Assembly: GCF_016820245.1 (NCBI RefSeq)
Contig: NZ_JAFCAR010000005.1
Coordinates: 557,738-621,737, forward strand
DNA: 64,000 nucleotides
Source: Jannaschia sp. Os4
Lineage (GTDB): Bacteria; Pseudomonadota; Alphaproteobacteria; Rhodobacterales; Rhodobacteraceae
Direction: 5' to 3'
In this document: positions 8,674-16,994 of the stretch, piece by piece
Numbering within the stretch: position 1 is the first letter of the stretch
How the letters are laid out: every line of letters starts with the position of its first letter
The notes under the pieces: model-generated
The model's input: only the letters and a program-made list of their open reading frames with translations
Told to the model about the DNA's origin: nothing
The model's database searches: none
Made by a program: the position numbers and the translations under genes

Positions 8674-9222
8674 ATGGCCGGCCACAGCGACAACGTCCTC
8701 GACCTTCCGCGCTTCGAGGAGTCGACCAAGTTGCTGATCGTGATCGCGCCCTATTACGGGGCCATCGCGGCGCAGCAGTTGGCCTCGGCCCGCGCGGTGA
8801 TCGAGGGGGCGGGCGCCACCCACGAGACCGTCGAGATGCCCGGCTCGCTCGAGATCCCCACCGCCATCGGCATCGCCCACCGGCAGGGCGACTACGACGG
8901 CTACGTCGCCTTGGGCTGCGTGATCCGGGGACGGACGTCCCACTACGACGTGGTCGTGAACGAGAGCGCGCGCGCCATCGCGACCTTGGGCCTCGCGGGG
9001 GCCTGCATCGGCAACGGCATCATCACCGTCGAGAACATGGAGCAGGCCGAGGAGCGGGCTGATGCCGGGCGCCTCGACACCGCCGGGGGCGCGGCGGCGG
9101 CGGCGCTGCACCTGATCGCGCTGCAGCGGTCGATGGGTAAGGCCGAGAAGGGGCTGGGCTTCCGCCCCGGCGGGTTCCGCCACGACGCCGCGGCCAAGCC
9201 CGACGGGCCGACGGTCGCGTGA
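8674..9222 (+). CDS. ribH: 6,7-dimethyl-8-ribityllumazine synthase
   Basis: RibH condenses 5-amino-6-ribitylamino-uracil with the RibB product to give lumazine, the substrate of RibE. The 182-residue protein has the family motifs: the substrate loop YYGAIAAQQLASA (about 28-40), VEMPGSLEIPTAI (about 54-66), LGCVIRGRTSHYDVV (about 80-94, with the catalytic His), and NGIITVEN (about 114-121). GGAG precedes the ATG. It is followed by an overlapping hypothetical gene and then nusB, the usual alphaproteobacterial ribH-nusB neighbourhood. Confidence 0.96.
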   Translation: MAGHSDNVLDLPRFEESTKLLIVIAPYYGAIAAQQLASARAVIEGAGATHETVEMPGSLEIPTAIGIAHRQGDYDGYVALGCVIRGRTSHYDVVVNESARAIATLGLAGACIGNGIITVENMEQAEERADAGRLDTAGGAAAAALHLIALQRSMGKAEKGLGFRPGGFRHDAAAKPDGPTVA

Positions 9223-9764
9223 CCTTCGACGAGGCCATCGCCCGGCTCGACGCGGCGGGGCTCTGGGACGAGATGCTCCACCATGTCGAGATGGAGCCGC
9301 GTCCCGCAGGCGCGCTCCTGTTCGACGACGTCACGGTCGTGGACCCGGACCCGGTGCACATCGGCGGCGACTCGTCCGGTGGGGCCTATGTGCGCCTCGC
9401 CTCGGGCGCGGTCGCCCTCCTGTCGAGCGAGGGCGAGGCGGCGGTCGTCGGGCTGGACCTCGCAACTGTGCTGGCGGCGGGGCTGGGCGTCGGCGGCCTT
9501 CACGACGCGCTGCGCTACACGGCCCTGCCCGACGTGGCCGAGGCCCGCGCCGCGTGGGTGGCCGCGCGCGCTGCGTATGGCCTGCCCGCGGGGCCCTTCG
9601 ACCCGGACGCGGCGCGGGAGATCGGCGCGGCGCTCGACCTCGACCCGCTGCCCGATCCCTTCGGGCGGCTCCACGCGGTCGTGGGCACCACGCCCGAGCC
9701 GTTCGTGACCACCCCTGACGGGCCGTTCCAGCGGTTCGGCGTCTCGTTCTTCGCGACCCGTTGA
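9219..9764 (+). CDS. Conserved hypothetical protein between ribH and nusB
   Basis: A 181-residue soluble protein beginning at a GTG that overlaps the ribH stop (GTGA). It has an acidic first half (DDVTVVDPDPVHIGGDSSGG) and ends PDGPFQRFGVSFFATR. I do not recognise the family. A stretch such as LASGAVALLSSEGEAAVVGLDLATVLAAG suggests an SMI1/KNR4-like fold at most; this is a guess. Its insertion in the ribH-nusB pair and its coupled start suggest co-expression with the riboflavin genes. Confidence 0.65.
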   Translation: MTFDEAIARLDAAGLWDEMLHHVEMEPRPAGALLFDDVTVVDPDPVHIGGDSSGGAYVRLASGAVALLSSEGEAAVVGLDLATVLAAGLGVGGLHDALRYTALPDVAEARAAWVAARAAYGLPAGPFDPDAAREIGAALDLDPLPDPFGRLHAVVGTTPEPFVTTPDGPFQRFGVSFFATR

Positions 9765-9796
9765 CCCCACCCCGCGCCCCGCCTACCTGCGCGCCC

Positions 9797-10282
9797 ATGC
9801 CGAACACGAACCCCGACGACGCCCGCGCGCTCCGCCGCCGGATGCGCTCCGCCGCCCGCCTCTACGCGGTGCAGGCGCTCTACCAGATGGAGGCGATGGG
9901 CCAGTCGCTCGACGCCGTGCGCGTCGAGTTCGAGGACCACCGGCTGGGCATGGAGGTCGACGGGGTCGAGTTCTCGGAGGCTCATGTCGACACGTTCCGG
10001 GCGATCCTCGAAGGCGCGGTGTCGCATCAGGCCCGGATCGACCAGACCACCGACCGGGCGCTGGCCGACCGCTGGCCGATCAAGCGCATCGACCCGGTAC
10101 TGCGCGCGCTGTTCCGCGCCGCCGGGGCGGAGTTCGTGGCGAAGGAAGCGCCGCCGAAGGTGGTGATCGTGGAATACGTCGAGGTCGCCCGCGCCTTCTT
10201 CCCGGAGGGCAAGGAGGCGGGCTTCGTGAACGCCGTGCTCGACGCGATGGCGCGCGAGGTCCAGCCGGGGGCGTTCAAGTGA
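9797..10282 (+). CDS. nusB: Transcription antitermination protein NusB
   Basis: NusB pairs with S10 (NusE) on boxA RNA to support antitermination of rRNA operons. The 161-residue product has the RNA-binding N-terminus RSAARLYAVQALYQME (about 16-31) and the C-terminal half with RWPIKRIDPVLRALFRAAGAEF and PPKVVIVEYVEVARAFF, ending GFVNAVLDAMA, all typical of NusB. The frame is open from a TTG at 9761, but the ATG at 9797 gives the family-like start. It overlaps trmB by four bases. Confidence 0.93.
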   Translation: MPNTNPDDARALRRRMRSAARLYAVQALYQMEAMGQSLDAVRVEFEDHRLGMEVDGVEFSEAHVDTFRAILEGAVSHQARIDQTTDRALADRWPIKRIDPVLRALFRAAGAEFVAKEAPPKVVIVEYVEVARAFFPEGKEAGFVNAVLDAMAREVQPGAFK

Positions 10283-10959
10283 GCCGCCCGCACCGCAACT
10301 TCTACGGGCGGACAAAGGGCAAGCACCTCAAGGACTCGCACCAGCGCTACCTCGTGGAGGACCTCGCCGCCCTGTCGCCGGGCGCGGTTGGCTGGGAGGA
10401 GAACCCCGACCGGACGCCGCTGCGCTTGGACGGCGAGACGTGGCTGGAGGTGGGCTTCGGCTCGGGCGAGCACCTCGTGCATCAGGCCGCCCTCCACCCC
10501 GACGTCACGATCATCGGGTGCGAGCCCTACATGAACGGCGTGGCCTCCCTGCTGGGCAAGCTGCGCGAGGCACTCCGCGGCAACGTCCGCGTCCACGCGG
10601 GCGACGCGCGCGACCTGATGGACGTGCTGCCCGAGGGGGCGCTGGGACGCGCCTTCCTCCTCTACCCCGACCCGTGGCCCAAGGCGCGCCACCACCGCCG
10701 ACGTTTCGTGACGCCGGAGCATCTGGCGCCGCTGGCGCGGGCGATGCGCCCGGGGGCGGAGCTGCGCGTGGCGACGGACATCGAGGACTACGTGCGGCAG
10801 ACGCTGCTCGAGGTGCCGCGCGCCGGGTTCCGCTGGACGGCGGAGCGGGCCGACGACTGGCGCCGCCCTTGGGCCGACTGGACCCGCACCCGCTACGAGG
10901 CCAAGGCCGTGCGGGAGGGGCGCGTCCCCCACTACCTGACCTTCGCGCGCGAGGGCTGA
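10279..10959 (+). CDS. trmB: tRNA (guanine-N7-)-methyltransferase
   Basis: TrmB makes m7G46 in the variable loop of tRNAs using S-adenosylmethionine. The 226-residue protein starts at a GTG overlapping the nusB stop. It opens with the usual RNFYGRTKGKHL, has the SAM motif LEVGFGSGEHL (about 56-66), GCEPYMNGVASLL, and the family-defining YPDPWPKARHHRRR segment (about 132-145) with the catalytic Asp. The end TRYEAKAVREGRVPHYLTF also matches. A GC-rich hairpin follows the stop. Confidence 0.94.
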   Translation: MSRPHRNFYGRTKGKHLKDSHQRYLVEDLAALSPGAVGWEENPDRTPLRLDGETWLEVGFGSGEHLVHQAALHPDVTIIGCEPYMNGVASLLGKLREALRGNVRVHAGDARDLMDVLPEGALGRAFLLYPDPWPKARHHRRRFVTPEHLAPLARAMRPGAELRVATDIEDYVRQTLLEVPRAGFRWTAERADDWRRPWADWTRTRYEAKAVREGRVPHYLTFAREG

Positions 10960-10966
10960 CGGGGCA

Positions 10967-10981
10967 GGGGGCTCCGCCCCC
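10967..10981 (+). terminator. Hairpin after trmB, probable terminator
   Basis: GGGGGC, loop TCC, GCCCCC lies seven bases after the trmB stop. There is no T-run, so it may act with other factors. A second GC-only palindrome (GGGCCGCGCGGCCC) follows at about 10989-11002. Confidence 0.5.
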
Positions 10982-11006
10982 GCCGCGCGGGCCGCGCGGC
11001 CCCCCG

Positions 11007-11190
11007 GCGTATTTCGGGAACGAAGAAGGGCGCGGAAACCTTCCGTTCACGCTTTGGGGTCCGAGATGGCCGGGCGGTACAGGCTGGCGAGCCGATGACC
11101 GCGAACGGAGAAGCCTCGGGCTTCCGCCCCCATGCACCGGCACCACGTGACCGCAGAGGCATGGGGGCCTTCTTCGTTCCGCAAATACGC
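11007..11190. repeat. Nested inverted-repeat element
   Basis: The ends are inverted copies of one sequence: 11007-11029 and the reverse complement of 11168-11190 agree at 21 of 23 positions (core GGAACGAAGAAGG). Inside are two more stem-loops. One has stem arms GAAGCC and GGCTTC near 11109-11123. The other is a perfect 10-base stem, GCCCCCATGC (11126-11135) with GCATGGGGGC (11159-11168), around a 23-base loop. No open frame is supported. It fills the 260-base gap between trmB and the convergent metallo-hydrolase gene. Confidence 0.7.
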
Positions 11191-11219
11191 ACGGGGCGAC
11201 CTCGGCCACGGGTGCGCCG

Positions 11220-12170
11220 TCAGGGCGGGACGTCCCACGCCTCGCCGGGCCGGAGCGCGCGGAAGCGGTCGGGCGCGACGCCGTGGGCGGCCTTGGCCGC
11301 CGCGAGCGCGGCTGGCGGATCCTCGCGCGCCTCGTCCGTCATGCGGAAGCAGCCCCAGTGGATGCCGACGGCATGGTCGGCCCCGCAGCGCAGGAACCCG
11401 CGCACGGCGTCGTCGGGATCCTGGTGCTCGTGCTCCATGTGCCAGCGGGGCGCGTAGGCGCCGATCGGGATCGCCGCGAGGCGGGGGCGGGCGGGCAGGT
11501 CGTAGGGGCGCCCGCCGTCGTAGCCGGTGTCGCCCATCAGGAAGACGGGACCGGCGGGCGTGTCGATCAGGAACGAGGCCCAGAGCGTCAGGTCGCGGTC
11601 GCCGCCCCAGCGCTCGGACCAGTGGCGGCAGGGCAGGGCGGTCACGCCGTCGGCGGTCCCATGCCAGTCGAGCGTCTCGACGCGCAGGCCCGGCACCTCG
11701 CGGGCCAGAACCGCGTCGCAGCCGAGTGGTGCGACGACCCGCGGGGCGTGGCCGTCGCGCAGGCGGGCGAGGGTTGGGGCGTCCATGTGGTCCCAATGGG
11801 CGTGCGTCACGACGACGAGGTCGATCTTCGGCAGGTCCACGAACCGGATGCCGGGCGCATGGTGGCGGCGGGGGCCGATGCCCCGGGGGCCGACCCGCTC
11901 GGACCAGACGGGATCCAGCAGCACGTTCAGGCCGGGGGCCTGCACCAGCACCGTCGCGTGGCCGACGAACGTGACGCGCAGGTCCGCGACGGCGGCGTCG
12001 GGCATGGCGGGCGCGACCTCCACCGTCCGGGGCCACGCCGCCCGGCGCCGCGTGGCGAGCCAGCGCAGCGAGACGCGCAGCGGGGGATGGGACGGCCCCG
12101 ACGGGTTGAAGAAGCGGCGCCCGTCGAAATGGTCCGAGGGCGGGCCGTGGTGGAGGGCGGGTCGCCTCAA
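11220..12170 (-). CDS. MBL-fold metallo-hydrolase, NAPE-PLD/RomA-like (cytosolic copy)
   Basis: The 316-residue product belongs to the UlaG/NAPE-PLD branch of the metallo-beta-lactamase fold. It has the metal motif VVTHAHWDHMD (H-x-H-x-D-H), CRHW, and the downstream metal ligands in FLMGDTGYDGG and GIHWGCF. The N-terminal DHFDGRRFFNPSG is the family's entry motif. No ATG or GTG precedes this motif; the only credible start is the TTG at 12170, overlapping the upstream stop (TTGA), so translation is likely coupled. It is a paralogue of the gene before it but lacks its signal peptide. The substrate is unknown; phospholipid-type phosphodiester hydrolysis is known for NAPE-PLD. Confidence 0.85.
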   Translation of the reverse strand: MRRPALHHGPPSDHFDGRRFFNPSGPSHPPLRVSLRWLATRRRAAWPRTVEVAPAMPDAAVADLRVTFVGHATVLVQAPGLNVLLDPVWSERVGPRGIGPRRHHAPGIRFVDLPKIDLVVVTHAHWDHMDAPTLARLRDGHAPRVVAPLGCDAVLAREVPGLRVETLDWHGTADGVTALPCRHWSERWGGDRDLTLWASFLIDTPAGPVFLMGDTGYDGGRPYDLPARPRLAAIPIGAYAPRWHMEHEHQDPDDAVRGFLRCGADHAVGIHWGCFRMTDEAREDPPAALAAAKAAHGVAPDRFRALRPGEAWDVPP

Positions 12171-13216
12171 GCGGGCACGTCCCACGCCTCGCCCGGCGCG
12201 AGCGGGCGGAAGCGGGCGGGGTCGATGCCCTTCGCGTCGAGCGCGCGGCGCAGGAGGGCGGGCGGCTCGTCGCGCGCCTCGTTCGTCAGCTGGAACGTCC
12301 CCCAATGGTGGCCGACCGCGTGCCGCGCGCCCGAGAGCGCGAAGCCCTCCACCGCCTGCGCCGGGTCCTGATGCTGCGGCTCCATGAACCAGCGGGGCGC
12401 GTAGGCGCCGATGGGCAGGATCGCGAGGCGCGTCTCGGGGAGGCCGCGATAGGGGCGTCCCCCGTCGAAGCCGGTGTCGCCCACGTGGAACACCCGGCCC
12501 ACCGGCGTCTCGACCAGGAACGCGGCCCAGAGCGCCATGCTACGGTCGCGCGCGCCCCGGGCCGACCAGTGGTGGCAGGGCGCGAGGCGGACGGTCAGGC
12601 CCGCCACCTCTAGCGCCTCGCTCCAGTCGGCGGTGCGGACGTCGGCGCCGGGCGTGCGGTCGCGGATGATGGCGTCGTTGCCCAAGGGCACGAGGATCGG
12701 CATCCCGAAGCGTGCGTGCAGTCGGTCCAGCGTCTCGACGTCGAGATGGTCGTAGTGGTTGTGCGAGACCAGCACCGCGTCGATGCGGGGCAGCGTATCG
12801 AAGGCGATGCCCGGTGCTGTCACGCGGGCGGGACCGGCGAAGGAGAGCGGCGAGACCCGCTTGGACCACACCGGGTCCAGCAGCAGGTTCCGCCCCGCCA
12901 CCTGCAGCAGCATCGAGGCGTGACCGACCATCGTGACGCGCAGGTCCGAGACCTCGGCGGCGGGGGCGGCCTGCCGGACCGCGACGCCCTCGGGCCACGT
13001 CGCCTTGCCGCCGCCCAGCTGCCAGCGGAGCAGGTCGCCGAAGCCCCGCGGGTCCATGCCGTCGGGGTTGAAGAACCGGGTCCCGTCGAAATGGTCCGTG
13101 ACGGGGCCTTGGTAGTAGGGGTTGGCGGAGGCGCGCTCGCCGCGGACGGCGCAGGCGGCGGCGCCCGCGAGGCCGGCGAGGCCCGCGAGCGAGAGGAAGC
13201 GGCGGCGGTTCGGCAT
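12167..13216 (-). CDS. MBL-fold metallo-hydrolase, NAPE-PLD/RomA-like, with Tat-type signal
   Basis: A 349-residue member of the same family. The N-terminus MPNRRRFLSLAGLAGLAGAAAC has the twin-arginine pattern R-R-x-F-L, then a hydrophobic stretch and a Cys that could be lipidated, so the folded metalloenzyme is probably exported. The mature part shows DHFDGTRFFNPDG, LVSHNHYDHLD (metal motif), CHHW, HVGDTGFDGG and GHHWGTFQL. A much longer frame reaches 13603, but only the ATG at 13216 gives a sensible signal peptide. It is the first of a two-gene operon with its cytosolic paralogue and diverges from aroA, 73 bases away. Confidence 0.87.
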   Translation of the reverse strand: MPNRRRFLSLAGLAGLAGAAACAVRGERASANPYYQGPVTDHFDGTRFFNPDGMDPRGFGDLLRWQLGGGKATWPEGVAVRQAAPAAEVSDLRVTMVGHASMLLQVAGRNLLLDPVWSKRVSPLSFAGPARVTAPGIAFDTLPRIDAVLVSHNHYDHLDVETLDRLHARFGMPILVPLGNDAIIRDRTPGADVRTADWSEALEVAGLTVRLAPCHHWSARGARDRSMALWAAFLVETPVGRVFHVGDTGFDGGRPYRGLPETRLAILPIGAYAPRWFMEPQHQDPAQAVEGFALSGARHAVGHHWGTFQLTNEARDEPPALLRRALDAKGIDPARFRPLAPGEAWDVPA

Positions 13217-13289
13217 CCGGAGCACATAGCCGTCCGCGCGGGGCGCGCAACGGTTGCGGATGTCGCGGCGCGGGGGCAGGGGAGCGGCC

Positions 13290-14621
13290 ATGTCACACGG
13301 ACCCGCCACGCCCCTCTCCGCCACCGCCGGCGCCCTGACCGGCGCCGCGCACGTCCCCGGCGACAAGTCGATCTCGCATCGCTCGCTCATCCTCGGCGCG
13401 ATGGCGGTGGGGGAGACGCAGGTGACGGGGCTCTTGGAGGGCGAGGACGTGATGGCCACCGCCGCCGCGATGCGGGCCTTCGGGGCGACCGTGGAGAAGC
13501 GGGGCGACGTCTGGTCGGTGCACGGCGTGGGCGTCGGCGGGTTCCTCGAGCCGGAGGACGTAATCGACTGCGGCAACTCGGGCACCAGCGTCCGCCTCAT
13601 CATGGGGGCGGCGGCGACGCACGGGTTCGCGGTGACCTACACGGGCGACGGCAGCCTGCGGAAGCGCCCGATGGCGCGGGTGACGGACCCGCTGGCGCTG
13701 TTCGGGGCCGCCGCCCACGGGCGGTCGGGCGGGCGGCTGCCGATGACCGTGGTGGGCGCGTCCGACCCGGTGCCGGTGCGCTACGAGGTGCCCGTGCCCT
13801 CGGCGCAGGTGAAGTCGGCCGTCCTGCTCGCCGGGCTGGCCGCGCCGGGCGAGACCGTGGTCGTGGAGCGCGAGGCCACGCGGGACCATTCCGAGCGGAT
13901 GCTCAAGGGCTTCGGTGCCGACCTTGAGGTCGGGATCGAGGGCGATGCGAACGTGATCACGCTGCGCGGGCAGCCCGACCTGACCCCGCAGACCATCGCC
14001 GTGCCGCGCGACCCGTCCTCGGCGGCCTTCCCGGTCTGCGCGGCGCTGATCGTGCCGGGCTCGGACGTGCTGGTGCCGAACATCGGGCTGAACCCTACGC
14101 GGGCGGGGCTGTTCGAGACGCTGCGCGACATGGGCGCGGACCTGACCTACGAGAACGTGCGCGAGGAGGGGGGGGAGCCCTGCGCCGACCTGCGCGCGCG
14201 GTTCTCGCCCGACCTGCGGGGGATCGAGGTGCCCCCCGAGAGGGCGGCGTCGATGATAGACGAGTATCCGATCCTCTCGGTCGTCGCCGCCAATGCGTCC
14301 GGCACGACGGTCATGCGGGGCGTGGCGGAACTGCGGGTGAAGGAGAGCGACCGGATCGCGGCGATGGCGGACGGGCTGCAGGCCTGCGGCGTGACCGTGC
14401 GCGACGGGGACGACTGGTGGGAGGTCGACGGGCGCGGCCCCGGCGGCGTCGAGGGCGGCGCGACTGTGGCGGTGCATCTCGACCACCGCGTCGCGATGTC
14501 GTTCCTCGTCGCCTCCATGGCGGCGAAGCGGGCGATCACGGTGGACGATTCCGGGCCGGTCGCCACGTCCTTCCCGGCGTTCCGGTCGCTGATGGAGGGG
14601 TTGGGCGCGCGCTTCTCCTGA
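13290..14621 (+). CDS. aroA: 3-phosphoshikimate 1-carboxyvinyltransferase (EPSP synthase, class II)
   Basis: AroA joins phosphoenolpyruvate to shikimate 3-phosphate, the sixth step of the shikimate pathway. The 443-residue protein starts [18 protein letters not shown] and closely resembles class II enzymes such as the Agrobacterium CP4 protein. It has GDKS near residue 31, SAQVK near 171, R-D-H-S-E near 200, and NPTR near 270. The glyphosate-relevant site reads NSGTS, so a Gly stands where CP4 has Ala100; this predicts sensitivity at that position despite the class II backbone. GGGGAG precedes the ATG at 13290; upstream starts are possible but less likely. Confidence 0.95.
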   Translation: MSHGPATPLSATAGALTGAAHVPGDKSISHRSLILGAMAVGETQVTGLLEGEDVMATAAAMRAFGATVEKRGDVWSVHGVGVGGFLEPEDVIDCGNSGTSVRLIMGAAATHGFAVTYTGDGSLRKRPMARVTDPLALFGAAAHGRSGGRLPMTVVGASDPVPVRYEVPVPSAQVKSAVLLAGLAAPGETVVVEREATRDHSERMLKGFGADLEVGIEGDANVITLRGQPDLTPQTIAVPRDPSSAAFPVCAALIVPGSDVLVPNIGLNPTRAGLFETLRDMGADLTYENVREEGGEPCADLRARFSPDLRGIEVPPERAASMIDEYPILSVVAANASGTTVMRGVAELRVKESDRIAAMADGLQACGVTVRDGDDWWEVDGRGPGGVEGGATVAVHLDHRVAMSFLVASMAAKRAITVDDSGPVATSFPAFRSLMEGLGARFS

Positions 14622-14785
14622 TCCACGCCCCGTCCAGGACCGGGCGTCCCCGCCCTCGGCCAGGCCACGCCGGGGTCCCGAAGCTCCGCGACCGCGGACA
14701 GGACGGGACCGCCGCCGCCCTCCGGGCTAGGCGGGCTCGCCTCGTGCCGCGACGGCCCCGGCGGGACGGGTGGTCCCCGCGCCCG

Positions 14786-15994
14786 TCACTCCCCCAGCAA
14801 ATCCAAGTCGAGCGCCGGAATCTCGGGCACCGCGCTGCCGCCGATTCCTTGGATGTCGCCGTACATGCCCACGGTCGCGGTCATCACGCCCTCGATCTGC
14901 TTGGCGCGCTTGTCCCAGACGCGCTGCATCGCGCGCTTCTCCTTGTCGAGGTCGGCCTGCATCGAGCCGAAATGCTCGAGGATGGCCTCGACCCGCTGGC
15001 GGAAGCCGGTTCCGGTCAGGTAATCGAACACCCGCTCGGCGTTCGTCGCACGACCCGCCTGCATCGCCTTGGCCCGCGCCACCTCGACCAGCCCGCCGCG
15101 CAGCGCCATCGCCAAGGGTACGGCATAGGCGGGCGCCGCGACCCAGACGCCGTCCACGGTTCCGAAGGTCTCGATCTCGGGGGGCAGGGCACGCGACACG
15201 ATCACCGCCACCTCCGCCCCGCAGGTGCGCTGGTTCTCGCGCAGCTTGGGCAGCCACGTGGGCTGCCAGTGCTGGGTGTGCTTGCTCTCCCACAGGATCG
15301 CGCCGGCCCCCGCGACGGTCTGGGTGCAGTCGGCGCCGCGCATCCCCTTCTCGACCGGCGCGATGGCGTCGGAGGGGAACGCCTCGCCCAGCCGGGCCTC
15401 CAGCACGATCTCGGCCGCCTCTCCCAGCAGCTGCTGCGAGGACTTGTCGGAGCGGCGCTTCAGCGTCTCGATCTGCTCCTTGAGGGCGCGCAACTCCTCG
15501 TCCTTCTGCGCGATCTCCTGCGCGCGCTGCTCGCGGTCCTCGCGCAGGCGGATGTCGACGGTCTCCTGCGCCCGCTCGGCCAGCTTGGTGCGCTCGGCGC
15601 CCAGCATCTCCGACAGGCGCTTCTCGACCTCCAGGTCCATCGCCGCCTGCCGCTCGGCCAAGGCGCGCTCCTTGCGGATCGCCTCGACCTGGGCGGCGCG
15701 GGCCTCCTCGGCGGTCCGCTTGGCGGCCTCCAGCTCGGTGGCCCGCGCCTTCGCCTCCGCCTCGACGGCGGCGAGGCGCGCCCGCTCGGCCTGCGCCGCC
15801 GCCTGCGCCTCGGCGAGCCGCGCGGCGCCCGCGCGCTCCGCCTCCTCGGTCGCGGCGCGCGCCGCCTTCTGCGCCAATGCCTCGGCCTGCGCGGCCATCT
15901 CGGCCTCGATCTGGGTGCGGAGCTGGCCCGCGATGCGGTCCTCCAGCGAGACGGCCTCGCCGCAGGACGGGCAGGTGATGGTGGATCCGGTCAT
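14786..15994 (-). CDS. DUF2130 protein: zinc-knuckle, coiled coil and nuclease-like domain
   Basis: A 402-residue protein of the DUF2130 family. It starts with a single CPSC knuckle (8-11). A long Ala/Glu/Lys/Arg-rich coiled coil (about 25-190) follows. Then comes a domain with GAD (about 220-222) and WESKH (E236, K238), the spacing of a PD-(D/E)xK nuclease core. The C-terminal half ends in another helical region (RQRVEAILEHFGSMQADLDKEKRA). This architecture suggests DNA binding or cleavage, but no activity is established for the family as far as I know. It is followed on the same strand by no close partner; the gene upstream is 54 bases away. Confidence 0.8.
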   Translation of the reverse strand: MTGSTITCPSCGEAVSLEDRIAGQLRTQIEAEMAAQAEALAQKAARAATEEAERAGAARLAEAQAAAQAERARLAAVEAEAKARATELEAAKRTAEEARAAQVEAIRKERALAERQAAMDLEVEKRLSEMLGAERTKLAERAQETVDIRLREDREQRAQEIAQKDEELRALKEQIETLKRRSDKSSQQLLGEAAEIVLEARLGEAFPSDAIAPVEKGMRGADCTQTVAGAGAILWESKHTQHWQPTWLPKLRENQRTCGAEVAVIVSRALPPEIETFGTVDGVWVAAPAYAVPLAMALRGGLVEVARAKAMQAGRATNAERVFDYLTGTGFRQRVEAILEHFGSMQADLDKEKRAMQRVWDKRAKQIEGVMTATVGMYGDIQGIGGSAVPEIPALDLDLLGE

Positions 15995-16048
15995 GCCCCC
16001 ATGCTGCCGTTCCCGGTTTGGTCCCGCAAGGGATTCGGCGGAATTCCC

Positions 16049-16552
16049 CTAGATGTCCCGGCCACGCTCCTGCAGGCGGTCCAAGAGCTTGCGCTGCTCG
16101 CCCCGGCTGTCGCCGCGCCCGAACTGCATCTCGCCCGAGGTGAAGGTCGTCCCGTAGGTCAGCGCCGCGTTCACCGCTTGCCCCACGCCCGAGACCAGCT
16201 GGTCGTCCCGCAGGGGCGAGAGCGGGTGGATGAACACCGCCCACAGCCGCCCCTCCGCCACGGCGTAGCGCGCATCGAGGACCGAATCGAAGTTCGCCTG
16301 CAGGAGCCGCGTGAGCTCCTCCGCCGACAGCCCCTCGACCGACCGAATCGGCACCATGGCCCGCATCCGGTCCGCCCGGGGGTCGGTGACGACGAGGACG
16401 GGGACGTCCTCGACGGTCAGGCGCACGGCGGGTCCTGCCCGCTCGGCCTCCGGGTCCAGCCGGCCGAGGATCTCGGCGAGGCGCGGGAGGGTCATGTCCT
16501 CGGCCCACGCGGGCGTGGCGAGGGCGGCGAGGAGGAGGGCGAGGCGGATCAT
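16049..16552 (-). CDS. Secreted hypothetical protein
   Basis: A 167-residue protein with a clear signal peptide (MIRLALLLAALATPAWA, cleavage after about residue 17). The mature part (LTVEDVPVLVVTDPRADRMRAMVPI ... LLQANFDSVLDARYAVAEGRLWAVFIHPL) has the alternating pattern of a YbjN or type-III-chaperone-like alpha/beta fold. That is a resemblance only. It probably acts in the periplasm. It lies in a loose minus-strand run with the DUF2130 gene downstream and a small membrane protein upstream. Confidence 0.7.
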   Translation of the reverse strand: MIRLALLLAALATPAWAEDMTLPRLAEILGRLDPEAERAGPAVRLTVEDVPVLVVTDPRADRMRAMVPIRSVEGLSAEELTRLLQANFDSVLDARYAVAEGRLWAVFIHPLSPLRDDQLVSGVGQAVNAALTYGTTFTSGEMQFGRGDSRGEQRKLLDRLQERGRDI

Positions 16553-16601
16553 GCGCGCGAGCCTAACCGGCGCCCCCCGGGCCGCGCCATGTACGAGCCC
16601 G

Positions 16602-16994
16602 TTACGACCGGTGCCAGACCGTCATCGCGGCCCCGAGCGCGCCGAGCAGCAGGCCCATCGTTCCGACGAAGCGGAGCACCTCCGCCTGCGCGGAGAACCC
16701 GCCCGCGACGAGCGCGGCGACCAGCCCGAGATGGGCCATCCAGAAGGCGGGTGCCGGACCGTCCCTGCCCTTGGCCCACAACGCCAATGCGACGAGGCCG
16801 GCCAGCCCGGCGGCGAGGACCACCCGCTCCAGCGGGATCGCCAGCGACAGGCCGGGCAGCGCCAGCACGAGGGCCGCAGAAAGGGCCGTGCCCGCGGGGT
16901 AGAGGACGGCGGCGAAAGCCCAGAGGCGCCACGTCGGCCCCGCGCGGAGCGTCCACGGCAGCAGAAGGACCAGCGCGCCGACGGTGCCGCTCAC
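16602..16994 (-). CDS. Small integral membrane protein, unknown function
   Basis: A 130-residue protein with four probable membrane helices (about 5-15, 25-50, 57-75 and 83-125, the last perhaps two). No family is recognised. It starts at a GTG that overlaps the cmk stop codon (GTGA), so it is probably translated together with cytidylate kinase. No charged or catalytic motif stands out. Confidence 0.65.
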   Translation of the reverse strand: MSGTVGALVLLLPWTLRAGPTWRLWAFAAVLYPAGTALSAALVLALPGLSLAIPLERVVLAAGLAGLVALALWAKGRDGPAPAFWMAHLGLVAALVAGGFSAQAEVLRFVGTMGLLLGALGAAMTVWHRS

